Part shown: positions 34,412 to 46,871 of the stretch, in pieces | Position numbering within the stretch: the first letter of the stretch is position 1 | Layout of the letters: each line of letters begins with the position of its first letter | NCBI GenBank assembly: GCA_001599715.1 | Contig: BCHU01000006.1 | Coordinates: forward strand, 1,408,765 to 1,472,764 | Reading direction: 5' to 3' | DNA from: Phaeotremella fagi | Taxonomy: Eukaryota > Basidiomycota > Tremellomycetes > Tremellales > Phaeotremellaceae | Length of the DNA: 64,000 nucleotides | Position numbers and translations under genes: made by a program | Notes under the pieces: model-generated | The model's database searches: none | Seen by the model: only the letters and a program-made list of their open reading frames with translations | What the model was told of the DNA's origin: nothing

Positions 34412-35713
34412 TCAAACAATCTCCGAATCCGAATTCTTCCTCTGTCTAGGCGAAACCACCTCCAACAGTCGTTCCTCACTAGGCGTCACCGCCCCCTCGG
34501 AATAATCATCCAAAAGCGCAGCACTCTCCAACACCTCCGCCGCCTCCTCCCCTTCCACCCCACCACCCAAATCAATCAATCTCATCTGTCTCAAAGTGAG
34601 TTTATAAATCACTACACCAGTCACCAAAGAGATGGTCAGACTTAGACCTATTGAACAGAGGTTGATCCAGAATTTTAAGGGGTCGGGTTCGGTTGATGGG
34701 TTTGAGAGGGAGGTTAGACGACTGCCTATGAAAACTGGGACTAGGAGACGGGGCATTACTAGGCTTTTTGGGGGTGTTAGTTTTGGAATGAATTTTTTTT
34801 TTGGGGGGGGGACTTACAGAGTTGCTAACATGTATTGCCAGAATTTGACACTTTCAATTGACTAGGAACCAACTCTATCAGTTGACCGTTGTTTGTATAA
34901 GAGTGATGATTTGACCCACAGCAAATAATCCGTTACCAACTGCGAAAGGTATAGGACACCAACGTATCATGATGACCAAAGGAGTTCCCTTGTTCTTCAT
35001 GACATGACCGAAAGCTAACCATTTGTCGTTCTTCCCAGAACCGAATTTACGCATCCAATCGAGAAAGAATGTCTAGTGGAGATATGAGTACGGTATGAAT
35101 GCTTTGGTTGACTCACCCTAACTGAGAGAAAGGCTATTGCTGATCCTAACATACAAGATAGAAAGGCGATCAGGAATCCTGGCCAGACACCATAAGTGAA
35201 TCCAATTAATGTCATTGAACCTGAGAACCCGAATAGTGGTGGATGGGAAGCGACGACTAAGTGTGAATAGGTCAGGGTTTCGGCCGATATATTTCACTGG
35301 TACGAGATACCATTTCTTGAGAGTAATAAAGGATAGACATACCAACACATAAAGACAAAATGAGGATACCCAACACACCCATACCTCTCAATTTGAACGC
35401 CACGTCGTTAAAGAAAATACCGATTCGAGTTGGTGTGATGATGACCACCAAACCTAACATGAAGAAATGCATGAACACAATGAACCTGGGTGAGAGGTGG
35501 TGTTAGTATTAATCAGAAATGAAAAGGGATGGGATTTACCAGAAGAGTGTCTGTCAGAGGATGGGTAATCAGTTTTTCGTACTCAAACCTTTTGGACTTG
35601 GGACTGACCTTGCTACGGGGACTCATTTTCTTGTATCTGTTCAACGTGTCTTTGGGGAACGATTTCATTCTTGACCAGATGAGTTGTTTGTTTATTGTTA
35701 TTGGTGGTGTCAT
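34412..35713 (-). CDS. TVP38: Tvp38/TMEM64-family Golgi membrane protein (315 aa)
   Basis: VTT-domain (SNARE-associated/DedA) multi-span membrane protein of the Golgi; members have been linked to lipid scrambling. Exons 35713-35609, 35550-35540, 35485-35343, 35256-35117, 35072-34920, 34861-34818 and 34763-34412. Membrane segments include FIVFMHFFMLGLVVIITPT, MGVLGILILSLC and a C-terminal helix. VTT motifs: HPPLFGFSGSMTLIGFTYG, WPGFLIAFLSCMLGSAIAF, VIMIRWCPIPFAVGNGLFA, SVKFWQYMLATLLVMPRL and VFIGSRL. The C-terminal tail is acidic and cytosolic. The second exon is only 11 nt and is needed to bring TLFW into frame. It diverges from PRE2 with 218 nt between starts. Confidence 0.9.
34793..34811. 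repeat. T10G9 homopolymer pair inside a TVP38 intron
   Basis: Ten T followed by nine G on the plus strand, which on the coding strand lies directly after the GTAAGT donor of the sixth exon. Such adjoining homopolymers are prone to slippage in cells and to length errors in sequencing. Confidence 0.6.
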
Positions 35714-35931
35714 TGTGTCGATGGTGTAGAAGGTAGAAGGTAGATGTAGAGAGAACGTTGATGAGATCTAAGACAATTCAATGCGATGACATCGAAGAAA
35801 CGGAGATCACTCCCTCTCCATCAGCTCCTTATTACATCCACCCATCTACTATCAACACACTCGCGTCCTCAACCTCACTCTAACTGTAAACCAGATTTAC
35901 CTGCAAATCTATCAACATCCACAACACCACC

Positions 35932-37139
35932 ATGGACTCAGTTTTAACCCAACTCCAACCTAGTATACACCACCACCAAGAGGACCCCGACCAAGATCAA
36001 GATCTAACATCATGGGGAAGTATGGGGGGTTTCGGTAATCTATCCAGAGGGGGTGGGATCAACGGAATGCCAATCCCAAGAGTTGCTGATGTACGTGGTG
36101 TCGACTTCTACTCTGCCCATCTAAATACTAATAATACACACCTATAGCCAACAGCATTCCTAGCTCATCACACTTCAACAATGTCGAATAACCCTCAAGC
36201 TAAGATCAAACTCGCTCATGGAACGACGACTTTGGCTTTTAGGTTTAAAGGTGGTATCATTGTCGCTGTTGATTCTAGAGCTACCGCTGGGAGTTATATT
36301 GGTACGTCGGTCGTGGTCGTGTTTTTCAAGATATAGTTCACCTTGATTAACGTGAACGTCGTAGCCTCCGGAACCGTTAAGAAGGTTATCGAAATCAATC
36401 CTTATTTGTTAGGTACCATGGCGGGTGGTGCAGCAGATTGTCAATATTGGTAAGGTCACTCTTTATTTTAAGATTAATGAATCTAACGAATGGGGGATTA
36501 GGGAAACATATCTAGGAATGCAATGTCGTTTACACGAACTACGTAACAAAGAACGTATCTCCGTCGCTGCAGCGTCCAAGATCTTGTCGAATATCGTTTA
36601 TCAATATAAAGGGATGGGGTTGAGTATGGGAACGATGATTTGTGGTTGGGACAAGACTGTGGGTGGTCGCTTTTACTTTGATGAGGAAATAGTGATTGAT
36701 TCTTTTTTTGTTTAGGGTCCAGCATTGTTTTACGTCGATTCGGACGGTTCAAGACTTAAAGGTGATCTCTTCTCAGTAGGTTCAGGATCAACCTTCGCCT
36801 ATGGAGTTTTAGACCAAGTAAGTCGATATCCCCTTTCTCCACTTCACAAAGCCAAAAACTAATGAAACGAAGGGCTACTCATGGGATCTAACCGACGAAG
36901 AAGCTCAAGAACTAGGTCGACGATCAATCGTCGCTGCAGGTCACAGAGACGCTTACAGTGGTAACACCATCAATTTGTTCCATGTCAGGGAGAACGGTTG
37001 GGAGTTTATCAAGAATTACGATTTATCGGAATTGTGGTATTCTTATGAAGATAAGAAGAGGTTGGCTAGGGAGGAGGCTGGGGCGAAAGCTGCTGCTGCT
37101 GGAGAGGGGGTAGCGGCTAGTCCAATGGTCGTTGAGTAG
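35932..37139 (+). CDS. PRE2: 20S proteasome subunit beta-5 (chymotrypsin-like activity)
   Basis: Catalytic beta5 subunit of the 20S core. Exons 35932-36090, 36148-36301, 36365-36449, 36502-36658, 36716-36817 and 36873-37139. The propeptide ends at Gly before the catalytic Thr in [13 protein letters not shown]. Active-site Asp and Arg are in [13 protein letters not shown] and the Lys in ASGTVKKV. Other blocks: [61 protein letters not shown]-like [14 protein letters not shown], and [10 protein letters not shown]. The C-terminal extension is Ala/Gly-rich. It converges on PRE9, another 20S subunit gene, with 132 nt between stops. Confidence 0.95.
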
Positions 37140-37271
37140 ATGTTAGACGTACAAGTAGCTGCAAATGTATAAAGTATTGAAATCATTTCAGAATCATAAA
37201 GTGTGTCAGGGTATAAATGGGACTTTGAAGTTTCCATGTTCGACGACCAAATCCGAATTCATCAACATGTA

Positions 37272-38693
37272 CTAAGTACTCATAGCTACATTCCCATCAC
37301 CACCGCCCCCACCCCCACTTCCCTCCCCAACACCGATAACTTCATCCTTCGTTCCCCCCAACTCTAGTTTTCTTAGTAACTCGTCCAACTCGGATGGTCT
37401 GTAGATCTTAGCGTGTGGTTGTTGGGTTTCAGGATGGAGGGTCATTGTTGCGAATTCCACTAGGTTGGGGTTAGTACTAGGTTATCTGGATTTGGTGAGG
37501 GGTGACGGGGGATTGAATTTGGTTCAAGGGGAATATATATTCCCTTGAGTATTGTATGTTAGAGCATAATGGATATTTATACTCAACCCCGCTCGCAGTC
37601 AAAAAGAAACACCACCACCACCACACTCACATTTCTCACTACCCAATTTAGTCGAATCCATAGTTTTACTCATAACCTTCAAACAAAGTTCTTTCGCGTC
37701 CTCCAAACTCAATTCATCTTTGTAATCCTGTTTCAAAAGACTAGCAGCTGAAGAATGATTCGCACCTATACAGGTAGCTTTCCATCCGCTGTAATTACCT
37801 GAGGGATCTGATTGATAGAGTTGGAAACCGTAGAGTGGGTCGTGGCCTATGTAGAGTAGTGATACACCGAATGGACGTAGACCTGTATTGTTTTTCTTTT
37901 TTAGTATGGTTACTGATTTAGTTAGTGGGATGAGAATTACCTCCGTATTGGGTATAACCTTGTTTCATGTCACATAATCTTTGAACTAACATTTCAACAG
38001 GTATGTCCTCGTTGTAAGTGAATAAATGTCTTTGAGCGGAATTTCTAGCGAAATTGACTAATGAATTGGCGTCTGAGGTTATACCAGCTAAACCAGCTAG
38101 TATGTTACTGTCATCAATCAAATGATCAGTTTCCGGTCAATTTGTTAGAAAGATATTTTGACCCACTTGTTCAATAAGAATAATTTCTCTCCACCACCTC
38201 CCATCCAAGCTTCTGCACCTTCCCCACCCATCCCTTCACCTCCAGGTGCTAAAGACAAATCTAAGAGTTTACCTGTAACTTTCTATATCACTTATCAGAC
38301 TTCATCCGAAAACATCTTGGACGCCAGACTAACCTTCTCTGCTGCCATCACTACACCCTCTTTGGAAAGGACGGCTAAAACAGTTCCTGCATGGGAGATC
38401 GCTTCCATTGCGTATTCGACTGTAGTCGGTTATCATAAGCTACCGTTGAAAGTGTGGAGTAGAGGATAGCTTACTTTGGAAAAGACGACCTGAGGTGGTG
38501 GTTAGCACTGAAGTCGTTGACAACGTTGGGGGTCACTTACCCTCCGGAGAGAATATCGTTGTTCGACCTGTGGGGTGTTAGTCTTTCGTTTTTTGGATGG
38601 GGCAGGGGACTGACTGTCATATCGTCTAGCCTGGGGTGGAGTTAGCTTTATATACCTCTCGGTAAGATAACTCTACTTACCATGATGAATGTG
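37272..38693 (-). CDS. PRE9: 20S proteasome subunit alpha-3 (PSMA4 type, 289 aa)
   Basis: Non-catalytic alpha-ring subunit of the 20S core. Nine exons: 38693-38691 (the ATG alone), 38630-38615, 38567-38541, 38489-38475, 38419-38334, 38282-38167, 38107-37941, 37882-37631 and 37459-37272. The joined start is [20 protein letters not shown], the alpha-subunit signature, followed by [12 protein letters not shown]. Other blocks: [57 protein letters not shown] and [21 protein letters not shown] Gly-rich insertion of about 20 residues ([18 protein letters not shown]) separates KLLDL from KLFLLN, where the family is compact. The Gly-rich tail is also unusual. Confidence 0.92.
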
Positions 38694-38942
38694 TTGGATC
38701 TTTGTTGTGTTGGAAGAGTTGGCGTTGTCTTGGTGGTGGTGATGATGAAGGTTGCTTTATAGCGTACGCGAGCGTGTGGTTTGTTTATTTGTTACCCCCC
38801 TTTAAAGCGGAGTTGAGCAGTATTCCGTTCAGATAAGATATGTTCAGTGACAACCACCAACAGCATCTAACAGCAACAATAACCAGAGTAATGAAATCAG
38901 TATCACTACCATAGACACAATACATCCCCCCAACAACCTCCA
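38694..38942. promoter_or_regulatory. divergent promoter, PRE9 / OPT transporter
   Basis: Only 249 nt separate the two start codons. No perfect PACE (GGTGGCAAA) was seen. Nothing else recognised. Confidence 0.4.
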
Positions 38943-41900
38943 ATGCCAATCTCACCCTCAGAAGCGGAGGAATACGAACTACCCAATCGAAATAAACGGT
39001 CTTCAAACGATGAATTGGACTTGGACTTGGACTACGACAGCGAAGACGAGAGACATGACTTGATAGATAAACCCTTTGAAGAGGAGGATTTCGAATTCGT
39101 CGATCAAGCGAATCAAGCTTCCAGATCTAGACTCAGCGATGATATAGAAGAAGTCATCGGGAAAGGAAGTAAAATAGAAGATCTCATTCATAGAGTACGT
39201 CCGTCCCCGTCTCTCCTCCATACCCACTTGAAACTAAAGAAAATCCGAAATAGTCAGTCCCATCAGAGGACGATCCAACGATCCCAACCCTAACTCTAAG
39301 AGTCCTACTCATAGGAACCTTCTTCTGTATCCTAGGAGCCTGCGCCTCCCAGATCTTCTATTTCAAAAGTAACGCACCGAGTTTCTCAAGTTATTTCGTC
39401 ATCCTCGCTACCTACCCTATCGGGATTTTCTTGTCCAACGAGAGATTCGTACCTAGAGGAAAATTCTTTTTGGGTTGGGAGTTGAATCCTGGGAATTTTA
39501 GTATCAAGGAAGCGATACTTGTTAGGTAGGTCTGGAATCAACGGAATTCTTGATAACCAAATAGCGTTTTATCGTCGTCAGGAGCATCTTCTGCTTATGC
39601 AGCTGATATTTTGGCTATTATGGATTTATATTTCAAGATGCCCTTGTCGGCTATTCCATCTTTGGTTTTACTGCTTACGACTCAGTGTATAGGGTTCGGA
39701 TTAGCTGGTAAGCTGTTCAGCACTGATTTCGTTGATAGCTGACAAGGACGTATAGGGATGCTACAAAATCTCTTAGTTAATCCCCCAGCAATGTATTGGC
39801 CATCCCAATTAGTAACCGTTCAACTATTCACCACCCTCTACCCTTCATCCTCAACGCCTTCCTCAACCCCATCTAACCCCACACAATCCAAAAAAACCTC
39901 GAAAAGAACTAAAATATTCACAACAATCTTCCTCTTAACTTTCATCTATCAATTCCTACCTTTCCTCCTCTTCCCTACATTAACTTCAATCAGTTTTTTA
40001 TGTTTGATAAACAATCAATCTTGGTGGATGAGAACTCTAGGTTCGGCTTACACAGGACTTGGAATAGCTGATTTCAGTTTGGATTGGAGTAGTATAGGCA
40101 GTAGTGGTCCTTTGTATACCCCTTTTTGGGCTTTGGGGAATTGGTTCGGTGGATTGATAGGAATGATTTGGGTTGTGAGTTTGGGTTCTGACTTGGTATT
40201 CTAATTCTGATTCATTGATAGGTCATGCCGATTTTACTTATAACGAATTTCTGGTATGAACAAATCACCTTGCTATTTGCCACATTTTGTTCTCGTGATT
40301 GATCACAACCTTTAGGCAAAGTCGCGAATTCCCTTCAGCGTTATCAGCAGGTCTCTACAACTCGTCCTTCAAAAAGTAAAATCAGCTCATCTTTTCCCAA
40401 AGAAAGTCTCAGCTGATTTGATCTACAGATTTGACGTTTCGTCCATCTTGAAACCGGATTTATCGCTTGATGAAGTAGCTTGGGAAACTGCCCAACCGTT
40501 ACTGTTAACTCCATATTTGTATGTCTTAATTTTAATTTACATATGAAATGCGTCACTGAAGAGGCTACTCTGGTAGTGCTTTGTCTTATGGATTCTCATT
40601 TGCGGCGTTGTCGAGTGTCTTGGTACATGTCTGGCTATGGCATTGGGGTGAGATTGTTGAAGGTGAGTCTGGGTTATTTTTATTCGCTATAATATAAACC
40701 AACATTACTTTAGCGCTGTCACATCGAAGACAGTTAAACGACGTTCACAAGTGAGTAATGATCTATCTCACAGTTCAATCACTAATCCCCTTTTAGTAAA
40801 CTCATGAGAGCTTATTCAGCAGTCCCATCTTCGTGGTATCTTGGACTATTGGCGATCAATTTCTTAGCTGCTGGTAAGCTTTCTTGTACTTTCCCTCGAG
40901 GTAATGAGCTAAGCTTCAATAGTCATTCTAGTAAAAACTACACCACTTCAAATGCCAATTTGGGCTTTGGCACTGTCGATCTCTATCGCAGCTGTAAGTT
41001 TGAAGACTTGATTTCGTTGCTGACAATACAGATCTTCTTGGTTCCGTACGTCCATGTTCTTTCTTTTTTCGTCTTCAGTTTTTTGACTTTAGATTAGGGT
41101 TGGTATTATCACGGCTGTTAGTAATACGACTATTGGATTGGTAGGTTGTCAGGAGCGACCTTGTTATTGTTACTGATCTGATACTTAGAATGTCTTGACC
41201 GAGTTGTGAGCTGACATCTGGACCGCTAGAGTCGAGATAAGCTGACTTTTGTTAGTGTTGCTGGAATTCTGATGCCTGGAAAACCTATTGGAAAGTAAGT
41301 CAATTCCCCCGATTTAAGTTGGTTTCCTGCTAATCCGACTTTAGTGTTACTTTTAAATGTTACGGATGTATGTAGTTTACGAATATGAGAAGTGAACTGA
41401 TAAGTTCAGACATGGCAATGTCTCAAGCTTTGTCCCTCACTGCCGATCTGAAATTGGGTTGGTACACTTCAATCCCACCTAAAGAGATGTTCACTTGTCA
41501 AATCATTGGAACTGTTTTGGGAGCGTTTATGAATTGTATGTTCACACTCTGACATGTTTTCAATTGAAGCTTACGATTTACACCAGATGTGACACTTGTT
41601 TCGGTTATTGCTTCGAAAAGAGAATATCTCGATGGTACAGTCGCCGACCCGACTGGTCAATGGACAGGTAGAAGTCCTGGGTAAGTTATTTTAGGCTATA
41701 AAAAGAAAACGACTGATTTAGGATGTAGGATCTTCTTCTCCGCCTCTGTGATCTGGGGTTTAGTGGCGCCTAAACGATTTTTCAGTAATGGGTATGAAGT
41801 CCTTTATCTTGGGTGGGTGGGATCTTTAATGACATTGTTGTGTGTATGTTGATGCCTTTGGTCTAGATTCGTTGTTGGTGCTATAGTCCCTGTTGGATGT

Positions 41901-42281
41901 TGGTACGCACATAAACGATGGCCAACTCGGAAATTCCATAAAGTAGTCTTCCCAATTATCTGCAACGGAGCCTCGACCTTACCTCAATAGTAAGTCTTCC
42001 CCCCAAGACTCCAAACTAATACTGATCACACCCACAGTCCCTCAAATATCATCTTAACATCTCTCTTAACAGCCCTGGCATCAAACCTTTATTTCGCAAA
42101 GAAATACCCCAGTAAACATGGGAAATACATTTATGTGATTAGTTCAGCTTTGGACGCTGCTACTTCTATGACTGCTTTATGTATTTATATCTTGTTTGGA
42201 GGTGTTTTTTGGAATTGGAATGGGTTCGAGTGGTGGGGGAATAGTAGGGTTGATAGTGAACATTGTTTGGCTGGTAGTTAG
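38943..42281 (+). CDS. oligopeptide transporter, OPT family
   Basis: Proton-coupled plasma-membrane carrier for small peptides or related compounds. About twenty exons; the first is 38943-39194 and joins HR to SVPSEDDPTIP. After an acidic cytosolic N-terminus the first membrane helix is LLIGTFFCILGACASQIFYF. The OPT signature follows as ELNPGNFSIKEA, then LSSSGASSAYAADILAIMDL, MLQNLLVNPPAMYWPSQLV, WSSIGSSGPLYTPFWALGNW, SRVPSSWY-like SAVPSSWYLGLLAINFLAA, GNVTFKCYGYMAMSQALSLT, DLKLGWYTSIPPKEMF and QWTGRSPGIFFSASVIWGLV. Many hydrophobic segments (12 or more) fit the family. The final residues are WNWNGFEWWGNSRVDSEHCL. Exon ends in the middle were not all verified. Confidence 0.9.
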
Positions 42282-42929
42282 AGTGCCTCATTGAATGTAC
42301 TGTAGGAGTACTCGTACTCGTACTTATCCTCGCGTGCGCTTTCATCCTAGTTTACAGCATACTATTCTCTTTCACCTTATATACTAATCCTGCTACATTT
42401 ACTATAACACATATCTTATCACAGTAGAATATAGATTTTCAACAAGGGAGGAGTAGGTGAACTGTAGACTTACATTATATCGATCTTCATCACCAGCAGT
42501 TTCATCGCCATCGCTATCATCACGGACGCGGTCAGGGTTTTTAAATAGCTTTGATAACTTGGAGTAAAAAACAACAATCTATCCATTCGAATCAAATCAC
42601 TTGGACAGGACGACTTGACACAGACGATCAAAGAGTACAGATACATGTTACGGTGGATGTTGGTCATTTAAAACCCTACTCGAACGAAATCGTATCTTAA
42701 ATACCGTTCCCTCGGGCATTTGTCGATTTTTCATTCCAAGTCCTCCTTTACGACCAAACAAATCACTGTCTACATCGCATCGCTTTCATCCATCCATTCT
42801 TTCATCTTCATTCATTTCTACGGTTCACTTTTTTTCGTGTTCTATTTGGGATAAAAGTTAAATATCCCTTACTTTCTGTCTTTTGTCATCGACCCCCCAA
42901 CCCCCTTTCAGTATTAACGGTTTTTCATC
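42282..42929. promoter_or_regulatory. OPT 3' flank and ZDS1 promoter/leader
   Basis: About 650 nt. The part before 42930 is C/T-rich (CCCCCCAACCCCCTTTCAG) like other leaders here. A minus-strand frame at 42470-42667 has no conserved content. Nothing else recognised. Confidence 0.4.
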
Positions 42930-45514
42930 ATGCCTCCACCGGTGTCTGATGAAGAGATAGCTAGAGAGTATAGGACGTTAAAGTAAGTCTCAACCCATCC
43001 TACATTTTACAACACTACTAAACCCCAACCTAGAAATTTACGAAGGCGATCAGCCTCATCACCAGGTCCAGGTGCCCTCCCAGTCGATCCAGATCTCCCC
43101 CCACCTTCACCATCCACGTCAACAGGTTTCACCTCCCCATACACTTCAAACGATGATATCACCTTATCGTTATCCACTCCAGACGGGTTGGACGCTAACG
43201 ATCCATCTGGAGCTGGTTTGTTCTGGGTACCAGCTCATTTACATCCTGAACTTGCACCTGGTGAATTTAGGGCTTTTTTGAAAGCCCACACACAGGTTGA
43301 TAACGATGATGATCAACTTGAAGGACCGGTTGGTGGTGGTGGGATAGCTAGGAAAGGATCTTTGTTACGAAATAATTCTAATAACCCTAATACGAATAAT
43401 AACAATAATGCTGCACCCGGTGGTGGTGGTGGTTTAGGTAGAAAACGATCAATGCTCAGTCGACAGTATCATCCTAAACTAAACGATAAGATCGAAGATG
43501 AAGCTCCACCTTTACCTGCTTTATCTAGGAGTTCTAGTCAGCGTGCGAGTATTTATGGTGGTCGGAGTGGGGAGAAGGGGTTGACTTTGGAGGATCTACA
43601 GAAATTGGAAATGTTGGCTGATGAAGCTGCTTTATCGGAGGATCCGGATAGTATGAGACGATTGTTGAGGAGAAGTTTGAGTAGAAACGTGGCTCCTGGT
43701 TGTGAGTTCTGGCGTTCACTTTCGAGTCGCAGTGCTGATATTTAATTCTCTTGGATAGTCTCTGAAGATCAGGTTTCGCTCAGTGACGAAGCTGATGCTC
43801 CTATCATCGTTCCTAGACCTGGATCGATTCTACGTCGATCAGCTAGGACTAAAATCAGGAAAGCTAATTTAGCTGGTGATGGAGGTGGACATCGATTCGC
43901 AGCTACGCGTAAAGGTAGAATGACAGCTGCACCGATGCACGAACAATGGTCTGAAGACGCTGATGAAGATCAATTCGACAACGTGATAGAACGTCGGGGT
44001 AGTGGTGACAGTGAAGAAATCGGTAGTGGGAGTGGTGATCATTCTCTCACTGGGACACCAAGCAGACAACTCAGCAGTTCGGAATCTCATTCGCATGAGA
44101 ATGAGGACGACAATGAAAGGTTTTACGACGCTCCTCAACATTTCGAACGACGTCGGGAATCGGACGCTTCGACTGACGAAAGTAACATCTTTGACGCTTA
44201 CGCTAGGAACCCGTCGCGTTCGAGTTCAGTCTCTTCTTCTTCAGTTACACCAAGTGAATCTCCAAGTCCTGAATCTTCTCCACCACATTCACATTCGAAT
44301 TTACCCAGTTTAGCACCGATCGTCACTCCAACCATGGACAATTCGGAATGGAAAGCGCAAGGTGAAAAGACTCCTACGCAGGAATCTATCTTGGATCCAA
44401 TGAATTTCAGAAGAATGTCGAACGATCACGATGGGAGTAGAACCCCAACACATCCAAATTCATCGTTACAGTTACCATCTGAACGTTATTCGAATCGACC
44501 GATTTCACCAACTGGTCCACAATTCCAACGTCCTGCTATACCTGATACGGATCTCCCTCCTGGGATGGCTGCACCTGTTCAAAGGAATTCTTTACCTCCT
44601 GGAGTGGCACTTCAAAATCGACGTAGTCAAGATAACATGACTCCTGTCATGTTGGATCGACCTGTACCTTTACAACGTACGGATTCAGGTGCATCGAACA
44701 GTTCCAACGCTTCTAGTGCCAGTAAAGAGAAGGAGAAAGAGAAGAAATCAGGTGGTTTCTTTTCATCTAAAAAATCGTCGAAAGAAAAAGACAAGGAGAA
44801 GGAAAAGGATAAAGACAAGGACAAGGAATCTAAAACAAAAAAAGATAAGGATAAATTCTTGGGATCTTTGTTCGGGAGTAAGAAGAAAGTCGAGGAACCT
44901 GTTCCAGTGGCTTCGTTCTCTTCTGCAGCTGGATCAGCTGCTGCGGCAGCTTTACTTGGATCATCTAAATCTGCTAAATCTTTAGGTTTGGGTCCACCGA
45001 GTCCTTCATCTGGTTCACCTGGTTTATCGCCTTTCGCTCGATATCCTATTCATGTCGAACGAGCTGTTTATCGACTCAGTCATATCAAATTGGCTAATGC
45101 CAGACGACCTTTGTATGAACAGGTTTTGATCTCGAATCTCATGTTCTGGTATCTCGGTGTTATTGGACGTGGGTCAGGTGAAGAGAAGGAGAAGAAAAGT
45201 GGTTCTTCACAACCTAACGGACTTTCTGATGAGAAGAAGGAAGAAGTTAAACCTGTGATCAAAGGTACACCACCTGTTCCTGTTGCTTCGGGATCAGCTG
45301 CTAGACCGGGTTACACTCCTCCGCCTTTGATGGAAGTTGCTCAAGCTCAGTCGGGTCCTTCACCAACTAAAAAGAACAGTTTGACTAAACCAGAAAGAAG
45401 TCGATCACCTAGAGATCATGAGGTTGGGGTTCGACCTCCGCAATATGGCGCTCAGGGGGCTCAAATGGATAAAGAATTACAATTGCGTAATGATCGTGAA
45501 AGAAATGGGGTGAT

Positions 45515-45550
<36 letters not shown>

Positions 45551-46694
45551 ACATCAGATGCAGAGACCATCTCCACATTTATCTACGCAACAACTCCAAC
45601 AACAATCTCAACAACAGGGTTTACCGCCTTTGATGAATCCTCATCAGAGGTCGATGACTTCACCTACTTCTGGTTCACATCCCCATCCCCATTCTCCTTC
45701 ATCACCTCCACCACCTCTAGGACCTCGTGGACCGACTCCCGAAGGGTATCCACATCAACCGGCACCACTTGTTCATCGTGAATTACAAGGTCCACCTCGG
45801 GGTGTGCCGCATTCTTCATTTGGCCCACCACCTCTCACGAATCCTAATCATTCTCAACGTCCTGGACCTGATGAACCTAGACAGAGAACTTTATCTCAAC
45901 CTAACCAAAGTGGTCCTAGTCATCCGACGATGGCTCCTCCAGCCGGAATGAGGAGGGTAGTTACCGATGGTCAACCTCCACAGCCTTATCCACAATCAGG
46001 GAATATGGGTAGACTACCTCAACCCTACCCACCGCAACATCATCATCCACTTCCACATCCAGGTTCACCTCAACCAGGTCAGGTCTTCCAATATCCACCC
46101 GGTGTGCAACCTTCTCAATTCCCTAGACAAGGTGGTCCACCTTCACCATCACTCTCTCGACCACCTCAAGGTCCAACGTCGCCGACGAGAGGTGCACAAC
46201 CAGGTCAAATTTTTAGTAATCAACCACAACCTGGTCAAGTGTTTCAACGTCCTCCTCAACAATATGCCGTTAGACCTTTACCTAATGGTGGACCTGGACC
46301 TGGACCAGGTAGATTACCACCTGGAGCCCAGCAGCAGCAGCAGCAGCTGCCGCCACCTCAATGGTCGAACCCACCTCCACAAGCTTATAACGGTGGAGTC
46401 CCACCTCAACTTCGTCGTGCGATCTCCCCACCTGGTGGAATCTACGATCCCAGACAGAGACCACCACCACCTCAACAACTTCCTCCTGGACAGGGTCAAC
46501 AGCCGTTCTACGGAGCTAGACCATCTCCACCACCACCACAGAATCAGGGTGGTGGACCTGCACCGAATCAAAGTGTGGGAGTGGGTCAGATATTCAACGC
46601 TTATCCACATCCTCAGGGTGGACCGCCTAATGGTGATTATAGGAGACAGCAGGTACCGATGCAAGGTCAGACGCCTTTTGTGCAGCATCGGTAG
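42930..46694 (+). CDS. ZDS1: Zds1-family regulator of PP2A-Cdc55 (1218 aa)
   Basis: Zds proteins bind the PP2A subunit Cdc55 and affect mitotic entry/exit and polarity (family knowledge). Exons 42930-42982, 43034-43701 and 43759-46694. Two conserved blocks carry the call: an N-terminal GAGLFWVPAHLHPELAPGEF and a Zds C-terminal-domain block YPIHVERAVYRLSHIKLANA, RRPLYEQVLISNLMFWYL. Between them are Ser/Thr-rich disorder and a long Lys/Glu/Asp-rich charged segment (about 44720-44880). Unlike yeast Zds1, where that domain is C-terminal, about 510 more residues follow: a polyglutamine run (about 45516-45555) and a Pro/Gln/Gly-rich tail with repeated PGQ(V/I)F motifs. The tail could be a later extension. 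Confidence 0.82.
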
Positions 46695-46871
46695 GGGGTT
46701 TTAAGTGTCATGACGTGATGGTAGTGTTGTATGGACGTGGTGGGGGTGGGAATGGACAATCCAGTTTTGATCATTTGCATGCATAACCTTTTTGTATTAC
46801 TTGCTGTACTCGTACAATTCTGACATGACTTGATCCAGATGTTTGGAATTTTGAGGGCGCAAGTGGTTGTA

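Noticed and set aside
45967..46704. 245-codon open frame overlapping ZDS1
   Set aside because: Shadow of the Pro/Gln-rich ZDS1 tail in another frame. The ZDS1 frame continues unbroken from a conserved domain.
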